Assembly: GCA_030141605.1 (NCBI GenBank)
Contig: JAQGDQ010000437.1
Location: 124,001-188,000, forward strand
From: Tubiluchus corallicola
Taxonomy: Eukaryota > Priapulida > Priapulimorpha > Priapulimorphida > Tubiluchidae
Length of the DNA stretch: 64,000 nucleotides
Reading direction: 5' to 3'
The notes under the pieces were generated by a model, which saw nothing but the letters and a program-made list of their open reading frames with translations, did no database searches and was not told the origin of the DNA. Every line of letters begins with the position of its first letter. Position 1 is the first letter of the stretch. Position numbers and translations under genes: made by a program. This document shows, one piece after another, positions 57,501 through 64,000 of the stretch.

Positions 57501-60500
57501 ACATTTCATGATGATAGAACTTGGTACAGTGCTTAGTAGAAATAAGAAAAGGTTGTAGGGATGTTTTACCACATAGAAAAACAGTTTAAATACAAAACTG
57601 AACCAGACCAGATTGTCCCAGAAAATCGATAACCCTATAACGAGGCAGTATTAACCCTTTCAGTACGTAGTTGCCGTAGCAGCGAAACAAACAGACCCAG
57701 GTGACCATGCTTAGAGCTGAGCTTGGGTGGCCGGTGGCAGTCTACTGCCTTCACAAAACACATATTGTGCCGCCTTCCGTAGTGAAAGGGTTAACATGAG
57801 GTTTAAATTTTTACAGGGGGCTTCCTCCACTGTACCAGCTGCAACACTGACGAACACTGGCATCATTGCTGTGTCGTCGATGCCGTCGTCTCTCACTCAA
57901 CCAATCAAACCTTCGATAATAATGCACACTCCAGCGGTGGTGACCCAGCAAGTGCTGACCACCGTGCCGGTCACTGCTCCACCACCTTCAGCGATACCTA
58001 ATAAGGTAATTAATTATATGCGTGCTTGTGAACCATGTGTAACAATGGAACGGATAAGGCTATTTCATAATGCGACTGTTTTACACCTAGCATTCAACGC
58101 CACTATGCAGTGGCTTCGTATGGATGAGTCCATGACAATGTAGAGGGGGAGGGGTCGAAAATGAATGGCATTACCCCCCAGTAACAATATAATAAATACT
58201 TAATAAGCCTTTTCACAATTTCGTTGTGGTGGGTGCACACATTTACTGTAGGTCAAAGGTTAAGTGTACTATAGCAATGTATCTTAACTACAATAGTCAC
58301 ATGACATGCAGTTAAAGCAAAGCCATCTGTTACATCAGTTCAGTAACTTCAGTTGTTTTAAGTGGACTTTACTTAATTACGCATTAGTGTGTGCATAGAG
58401 TGATTTAATAGAGTGATAGAGTGATCTTGCTTGGGAACAAGAAAAAAATGAACTAGGTAAGGTTCTAGCTAGCTGTTAAAACTGTTAATGTTACAACAGC
58501 ATGGGCTGCGATGCATTGCAAAGTGAACACAAATTGCTGGTGTGCACAAGTGTACACGATCATCATCAATCGCTGGAACTGTGAAAAGTCTTATTCTTGT
58601 GTGTTCAAAGCTTTTTCCAGGACTTTCATCGTGTGATGGCTAACATAGACATAGACATAGAACATTTATTTTCTCCAATTAGTTTAACATCAAAAGTTTT
58701 TTAAATATTACCTAATTATAATCATGGAGCAGGGCAGGGAAGGTAGTCCCCTGCCCTTATAAATAGATTAGTCATATTAAAAATCAATAAAACTAACAGT
58801 TAGTCCTTAAACAGAAAATGTTCCGTAACGTTAATTAATTTTGACTTACTTTTTCGTTAAACTAATTAAAATCTCGAGTGTTTATTCTTCAGGTGTTGTG
58901 CAAACGAAGATTGCAGGAGCTCGTCCGCGAGGTGGATCCTAACGAATTCCTGGAAGAGGACGTGGAGGAGGTAAGATCCAGTTGATGTGGAGTAAAGTTT
59001 AGTGCCGCCTGCTGGTGGTTTTTGTGTAGAACGACAGATTGGTCAGTTTTTGAAGACACGGTCTGAATGTCTATGTGTAAAGCCAGGATGCCACGCGTGC
59101 ATAATGCACGATGTGTGCTGGCATACATATATATATATATCATAATATAATATAATATGATATGATGTGATGTGATGTGATGTGATGTGATGTGATGTGA
59201 TGTGATGTGATGTGATGTGATGTGATGTGATGTGATGTGATGTGATGTGATGTGATGTGATATGATATGATATGATATGATATGATATGATATGATATGA
59301 TATGATATGATATGATATGATATGATATGATATGATATGATATGATATGATATAATATAATATAATATATCATAATATAATTGTTATGTACAGAAGGCCT
59401 TCACTATTTCGTTCATGTTCCAAAGTCGTTTATTCTAAAGAGAATAATAAAGAGAACATTAACAAGTAAGAAAATAAATAAAATGATAAGCAGAAGCTTA
59501 GTAATTTCAAAGAAGTCAACTTATTGGTAAAAGTACTTTCTCAAATTTCAGAGATCAAATTCATAACTTAATTAAATTATTTAAGTTCATGTAACTTACA
59601 TCGTTGGCTCTTCGTCAAGATTTAAAATTTCTCAAGGTACAAATTTGGTTATAACTAAACGCTGTTATTAACTATAACACAATAACGACAAAAAACATTG
59701 CTGTGAATAAAAACGCGACCATCATTGTTCTCCTCCTGTCCTTTCCTCTCCACACTGCTAGTAGAGGGCAGCACCTTCCAATACATAGGTGTCGTTATGC
59801 ATATTGCAGTTACACACGATGTGTACTGACTGTCTCCATGTGTCCGTGAATGTTATGCGCATTAACAAAGCTCACGGCACTCTTTCCGCCATTTTTAGTA
59901 GCACTTAGTGGAAATTGCAAGTAATGTTTTTTGGAATACGTGCCTCTGTAGAAATGTCAACATGATGCGGCATGATCTTATTATTGTACTATGAAGTAAT
60001 TCAAAAGAAAGTGCAGGTTTTGTTTTTATTGCACGAGTTTTTGCAGGTGAAAACAATACGGCATGTATAGAGGCTAAAAATGAGTTTTGCAACATTTGGC
60101 ACTGCTTTCCTGCATAACATCGTTATTGTTAATTTATATTGTCATCATTCTGGTTGCCGTTATTGTAGTCATTGTCATAGTCATCACCATCACTATCATC
60201 ACCATCATCGTCATCATCATCATGATCATTACATCTTCATCATCATCTTCAGTATCATCATCACTATTGTCATCATCGTCATCATCATCGTCAATATCAT
60301 GATTATCACTATCGTCATCATCATCATCATCATCTTCATTATCATCTCTGCACTATCATCATCACATATCCTCCTCATCATCATCATCTTCACTTTCATC
60401 ATTAGTATTGTCATCATCATCATCATCATCATCATCGCTATCGTCATCATCACCATCATCACCATAATCATCATCGTCAGTATCACTATTATCATCACTA

Positions 60501-61981
60501 TCGTCATCATCATCATCCTTATTCATCGTCATCGTCGTTATCCATTTAAATTGTAGATTTGCACAGTGTTGTGAAACTGGTGTTTGTCAGTTTTTCATTT
60601 GTTATTGTCCAATTGTTTGTTTTATTCTTTTACATCAGATGCTGCTGCAGATAGCCGATGACTTCATCGACGGTGTGATAAACGCATCCTGTCAGCTTGC
60701 GAAGCATCGCTGTTCCAGCACGCTAGAACCAAAAGACGTACAAGCTCATTTAGGTATGATACGAGACAGTTATTTTCATTACGCCGTTCAATTTTACTAA
60801 ACATGGCTTCTCACATTTCAAAATGTAGTTTACACCTGTTTCTTCATAAGGACTCGATTAACTATTTTATAACATAATGAGCATTTTAATTTTACTAAAT
60901 TTTTCTTCAATGAAATTTTCTATTATTTTGGTGTTTTAAATCGTCATTTCAGTATTAGCTTTATGTCGAGTGAATTTTTACTGTCAAGCATTCAAGCATA
61001 TGGATTTTACGTTGTGCAAAAATAAATGAACTTAAAGCGCAAGAACTCCACTTACATTCGTTTTGAATTTTATGCCACTTATATGCTGTATTTTGCTTGC
61101 ACGCAAGTATATAATTTGACGACTGACCATTGGCTGTTTTGTGCTTGCATTGGTAAGGCAAGTATATACCTGCGTACGCTGTATAAAACTTCTAAATTTA
61201 AACTCCTACGGTGACCATTAGGTGCGGCCAATTTGACGACTGACCATTGGCTGTATTGTGCTTGCATTGGTAACGCAAGTATATAACTGCATACGCTGTA
61301 TAAAACTTCTAAATTTAAACTCCCACGGTGACCATTAGGTGCAGCCAATTTGACGACTGACCATTGGCTGTATTGTGCTTGCATTGGTAACGCAAGTATA
61401 TAACTGCATACGCTGTATAAAACTTCTAAATTTAAACTCCTACGGTGTCCATTAGGTGCAGCCAATTTGACGACTGACCATTGGCAAAAACAATATAATT
61501 GCAATTTGTTGCTGGCTCAAGGGGGCTTTGCCCCTTAACCCCATTGAGGGCCTAGGTGGCCCCAAAACCCCGGCCTGTTTCAGAGTTTTTTGCAATTTGT
61601 CATTCTCATCCCCGATTTATGGATAAGTACGGTGAGTGCCGGGTTCCAGAATTTCTTGAATATCTTGTATCTCATTTCTCACAGAACAACATTGGAACAT
61701 GAGCATTCCTGGGTTTGGCACAGAAGAATTAAGGACGAATAGAAAAATCCCATCCAAGATGGCCACCGAAGCACACAGACAGGTATGGTTCTCATATTTT
61801 AGCATTGTGTGCATACATCGGTGTCGGGGGGGGGGGGTATTACCCAGTAGGCTAACTAGGCTATTGCCTAGTGTGCTGAAGTTTATCCAAGAGGATCAGC
61901 AGTTTTTTATATTTTAATTGTTTTTTCTTTGTTTTGCTACAGAGGATGGCTTTGCTTGAGAAGGCAATGAAGAAATACTAG
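54418..61981 (+). CDS. TAF12: TAF12, TFIID subunit (gene span)
   Basis: Six exons (54418-54534, 57817-58005, 58893-58970, 60639-60753, 61685-61782, 61943-61981), 211 aa, phases consistent. The N-terminal ~100 residues are low-complexity Ser/Thr/Pro/Val. Then the histone fold: RRLQELVREVDPNEFLEEDV, MLLQIADDFIDGVINASCQL, AKHRCSSTLEPKDVQAHLE, and after it QHWNMSIPGFGTEELRTN, TEAHRQRMALLEKAMKKY. This tracks human TAF12 (LVREVDPNEQLDEDVEEMLLQ; WNMWIPGFGSEE) almost block for block. TAF12 pairs with TAF4 in TFIID and with ADA1 in SAGA. Insertions in introns include a piggyBac-like MITE, a tRNA-derived SINE and satellites; the coding region looks intact. Confidence 0.93.
55185..55460 (+). mobile_element. 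tRNA-derived SINE
   Basis: The head has a pol III A box (TTTAGTCTAGTGGTAATGCG) and B box (AGTTCGAACCA) at tRNA spacing. Body to GCCGACTTTAAATAAAGATT and an (ATT)n tail. Not a tRNA gene: no acceptor stem closure and a long tail follows. Confidence 0.75.
55465..55600 (+). mobile_element. Second SINE 3' half, tandem
   Basis: Repeats the last ~125 bp of the preceding SINE (AGTCTCTGTTATGTAGTTGT ... TTTAAATAAAGATATTATT) with few changes; the tRNA head is absent. Confidence 0.7.
55865..55980. repeat. ~55-bp tandem duplication
   Basis: TGTTACARCWTTGATRTAGC then AATCTTACTGTACTTATTTG, twice. Confidence 0.75.
55980..56490. repeat. ~175-bp tandem repeat, about 3 copies
   Basis: Unit starts TTTGCTTCTGAATGACCTTT, runs through AGGTCTACCTTGAACATYTA and GGCTAGCCAGGCTARTTGTT, ends GTATTGTTAACATTTATG. 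In TAF12 intron 1. Confidence 0.88.
57031..57152. repeat. Cluster of perfect inverted repeats (hairpins)
   Basis: Hairpin 1: CCACGTACTCAG / CTGAGTACGTGG with 6-nt loop (57031-57060). Hairpin 2: AAAATGGCTGCTTCCA / TGGAAGCAGCCATTTT with 8-nt loop (57113-57152). Between them CCACGTACTC and CCACATACTC recur. In TAF12 intron 1. Confidence 0.9.
57325..57495. repeat. Third copy of the ~160-bp interspersed repeat
   Basis: Matches 15655-16035 units over CTGCACCTCAACTTCAACATG through GACGATTTTGCTATGCAAG. Confidence 0.7.
57655..57790. mobile_element. piggyBac-like MITE, short copy
   Basis: 136 bp, ends CCCTTTCAGTACGTAG / TTCCGTAGTGAAAGGG, TTAA on both sides (57651-57654, 57791-57794). Same family as 42022-42714. 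Confidence 0.85.
57817..58005 (+). CDS. TAF12: TAF12 exon 2
   Basis: 63 codons, phase 0-0, Ser/Thr/Pro/Val-rich (GASSTVPAATLTNTGIIAVS ... PPPSAIPNK). Acceptor TTTTTACAG, donor GTAATT. The acceptor is 26 bp from the end of a TTAA-flanked MITE. Confidence 0.75.
58208..58588. mobile_element. TIR MITE family CTTTTCACA, copy 3
   Basis: Ends CCTTTTCACAATTTCG / GGAACTGTGAAAAG. Lies in TAF12 intron 2. Confidence 0.72.
58893..58970 (+). CDS. TAF12: TAF12 exon 3 (histone fold helix 1)
   Basis: VLCKRRLQELVREVDPNEFL EEDVEE; acceptor TTCTTCAG, donor GTAAGA. Confidence 0.92.
59141..59378. repeat. 5-bp satellite (TGATG/TGATA/TAATA)
   Basis: Symmetric block structure: ATAAT, ATGAT, TGATG (~90 bp), TGATA (~90 bp), ATAAT, flanked on both sides by TATATCATAATATAA. 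In TAF12 intron 3. Confidence 0.95.
60160..60535. repeat. (ATC)n trinucleotide-rich region
   Basis: Imperfect CATCATCAT / CATCGTC / CACTATC units over about 375 bp in TAF12 intron 3. Confidence 0.93.
60639..60753 (+). CDS. TAF12: TAF12 exon 4 (histone fold helices 2-3)
   Basis: MLLQIADDFIDGVINASCQL then AKHRCSSTLEPKDVQAHL; acceptor TTACATCAG, donor GTATGA, ends phase 1. Confidence 0.93.
61113..61495. repeat. 117-bp tandem repeat, 3.3 copies
   Basis: AATTTGACGACTGACCATTG starts copies at 61113, 61230, 61347 and 61464. 117 is divisible by 3, so the minus strand stays open without being a gene. In TAF12 intron 4. Confidence 0.93.
61503..61612. repeat. GC-rich interspersed repeat, arm 2 (inverted)
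   Basis: GCCTAGGTGGCCCCAAAACC then CCGGCCTGTTTCAGAGTTTT: reverse complement of 45765-45855. Lies in TAF12 intron 4. Confidence 0.75.
61685..61782 (+). CDS. TAF12: TAF12 exon 5
   Basis: EQHWNMSIPGFGTEELRTNR then KIPSKMATEAHRQ; acceptor TTTCTCACAG, donor GTATGG. Confidence 0.92.
61943..61981 (+). CDS. TAF12: TAF12 exon 6 (stop)
   Basis: RMALLEKAMKKY then TAG; acceptor TTTTGCTACAG. Parallels human RMALI-K--KK at the C-terminus. Confidence 0.9.
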   Translation, partial: RMALLEKAMKKY

Positions 61982-62319
61982 TTAGCAATTCGATTTTGCA
62001 TAAGAAGGGAAGGAGTACCAATCACCTATGGCTGACAATAGGTCAGCACAGTATTAATTGTGACTTTTCTATCAACGACACAAGATGTCTGTCTGCACTT
62101 GTTACGTGTGTTACTTGGATGCAAGAGCACTATCCATGCTAGACCGTTATACGTTAAACCGAATCAGTATTGGTTGCCTTTCACTTACTAGTTTAAGTTG
62201 TAGACTTTGCGTAGAAACAAAATATAACGTCGGTGTTATGGTGCCAGTTGGTGTGATTCCGCTGGCCATAAAAACTTTACCGAACCAGTATTATCAGATA
62301 GTAGATGTTGTGACTCTGA

Positions 62320-62879
62320 CTTTAAGGAAAACCAGATGATTGTTTAGACCCAATCTCATTTTAATTTACTGTCCAAAATTTATATTTTCTTGCTTAAAAA
62401 AGTTTGCAATTGTTTCTAATATTTGAATAATTACCTTGAAAAGTTAATCAACGGCAACCGAACGCAGCAGTCGCTTACGTCACAAACTAACCACAGTTTG
62501 TGCAATGGTAGGCATCTTCCCCTGCGCATCAAGCAGGTTTGCATAAGCAAAGATTGCTATAAGACGCTGCTGTGATGTCTCGAAAATGAGCTGTAGTTCA
62601 CACTGATGCCACAGACGAACACCGCAGTTCATGATCACGCTTATCGCGGTACTGCGCCTATTTTTCGGCCATGCGAATGTGACAAAAAGGCGCCATTGCC
62701 AGTCCTACTGGATTTGCAGAGCCGCGCGTGGCTTCGACAGGTTAACAAAATTTAACTATTCGAGGTGATTATTATTTAATCTAAGCTTTGATTTAAAAAA
62801 AGCTGTTGCAGTTTTTAGTATTTTAGAGCATTCTTTATTTTGAACTAATGTCTACACAATCATCCGGTTTTCCTTTAAG
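62320..62879. mobile_element. TIR element family CTTTAAGGAAAACC, intact copy
   Basis: 560 bp with ~30-bp inverted ends CTTTAAGGAAAACCAGATGA / TCATCCGGTTTTCCTTTAAG. No transposase. Just downstream of TAF12. Confidence 0.75.
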
Positions 62880-63027
62880 CTTTGATAGATTCATCGATTT
62901 CCTCGTGTCAATCAAATTAAATCAAAATTACGCGACGTCTAGAGGTGTTGTATAGCATGAAATTGTTGTTGTTGCTTGTTGTCATGGAGACCGGAAAATC
63001 AAGTTGTTGTTAGATGTTTGTCTTCCA

Positions 63028-63350
63028 TGTAATTATAATCACTGTAAAATTTTATTACAAAGTAAAGTTCTGATCGTTTGTTCATAGTAAGGGAATCCAT
63101 TGCAAAATCTTTAGAGATTTTGGTTTGTGCGTTGTTTAGTTTACGCTTGTTTGTTTCTTTGTTCTGCTTTTCTCACTACATTCCTCTCCCGTGTAATTAT
63201 AATCACTGTAAAATTTTATTACAAAGTAAAGTTCTGATCGTTTGTTCAGAGTAAGGGAATCCATTGCAAAATCTTTAGAGATTTTGATTTGTGCGTTGTT
63301 TAGTTTACGCTTGTTGTTTCTTTGTTCTGCTTTTCTCACTACGTTCTTAA
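63028..63350. repeat. 162-bp tandem duplication
   Basis: GTAATTATAATCACTGTAAA ... TTCTTTGTTCTGCTTTTCTC occurs at 63030 and again at 63192, nearly identical. Confidence 0.88.
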
Positions 63351-63379
63351 CCTGATTCCACAAAGAGATTTGTATGCTT

Positions 63380-63990
63380 GCAAACCCAAACCATAAGTCT
63401 CCATAGTTATAACTGTGTCATGGTGCTTCAAAGCAGTATGCTCCAAAAATTTGATAATTATCGTTTGATAATTGACAAAGCAGCAGTATTTAGGAAGATG
63501 GGAAAAATCTGGGCAAACAGGAAAATTGACAGGAAAATCAAGCTTTGTTTGTACAACACCATTGTGCTGACAACGGCTGTTTATGCCTGCGAAACCTGGG
63601 AAGTCGCAGCAGCGATATCAAAGAAACTGGACGTCTTCCACCATAAATGTCTTCGGAAAATCCTAAAAATATCCTATCGCGACCTTGCTACCAATGTGGA
63701 AGTGCTATAGCAGGCGCAGTCAAGGCAGTTGCAGGAAATAGTTGCAGAGAGAAGACTGAGATTGGCTGGACATATTCTCCGCCTACCAGAACAACGCCAC
63801 TACAAAATAGCGTTACTCTGGGAACCACCTGGTGGAAAAAGGAAAAGAGGTCGACCAAAAACAACGTGGTGCAGATCTTTCAAAGAAGACCTTCGGGCTA
63901 TGAACAGACGTTGGGAGAACATCGAAAGAGAAGCCAGTGGAAAATGCTGTCTTCCCAATGTGCATCTGTGCACGGGAAGGACTAAGGTTA
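63380..63990 (+). mobile_element. LINE RT C-terminal fragment (L1/RTE-like)
   Basis: AVFRKMGKIWANRKIDRKIK, LCLYNTIVLTTAVYACETWE, LDVFHHKCLRKILKISYRD; after a -1/+1 shift near 63708: RRLRLAGHILRLPEQRHYK and GKRKRGRPKTTWCRSFKEDL. This is the classic end of an L1/RTE-type ORF2. 5' truncated with one frameshift. Confidence 0.8.
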
Positions 63991-64000
63991 AGGTAAGGTT

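Noticed and set aside
61079-61504. 141-codon minus-strand frame with 39-residue repeats
   Set aside because: 117-bp tandem repeat within a TAF12 intron; opened only by its period being divisible by 3.

Overview
This is animal nuclear DNA: AT-rich and intron-rich, with spliced genes whose products are metazoan (a Rab39-type GTPase, the TFIID subunit TAF12, CCDC174, a TMEM230-like exon and a multi-Ig cell-surface or secreted protein). The intergenic and intronic space is filled with old LINEs, TIR DNA transposons, SINEs, solo LTR-like repeats and expanded satellites. The repeat mix (5S rRNA-derived SINE, CR1/L2-like LINEs, hAT, piggyBac-like and Tc1 elements) suits an invertebrate. I cannot name the phylum from the sequence alone. 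Exon borders were read by eye from GT/AG sites, phase agreement and family similarity.

Layout. (1) About 1-13520, minus strand: a gene with a signal peptide, four Ig domains and a Gly/Asn/Ser-rich linker. Six exons were read out, and a seventh probably runs off the left edge. Its introns hold LINE fragments, a solo LTR, a hAT MITE, a partial copy of Rab39 exon 1, a 5S-derived SINE and large CT and GTAA arrays. (2) 13548-17512: a 5-bp satellite, repeat debris, and a tandem duplication of which one copy carries a hAT MITE. (3) 17513-19699, plus strand: two-exon Rab39 gene, 215 aa. (4) 19700-26285: non-coding and satellite-rich (43-44 bp repeat, a compound satellite with a ~506-bp higher-order period, a ~30-bp minisatellite). 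(5) 26288-27708: an apparent TA-flanked TIR transposon enclosing a 5S SINE and one intact TMEM230-like exon. (6) 28339-50084, minus strand: CCDC174 over about 22 kb, with a giant terminal exon and a second, shorter alternative terminal exon. One intron is mostly a 3.4-kb 24-bp minisatellite. (7) 50085-54417: intergenic, with a decayed CR1/L2-like LINE interrupted by an unrecognised basic ORF. (8) 54418-61981, plus strand: TAF12, six exons, 211 aa. (9) 61982-64000: TIR element, tandem duplication and a LINE 3' fragment.

The genes are unrelated single-copy housekeeping or cell-surface loci, not a cluster. CCDC174 and TAF12 are both nuclear factors and are divergently oriented, but 4.3 kb apart. 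The most interesting signals lie where repeats meet gene structure: a possible transposon-captured TMEM230 exon, two homologous alternative 3' exons in CCDC174, AG-poor tandem arrays abutting 3' splice sites, an array of perfect 5' splice-site motifs inside an intron, and a dispersed 5S rRNA-headed SINE family.
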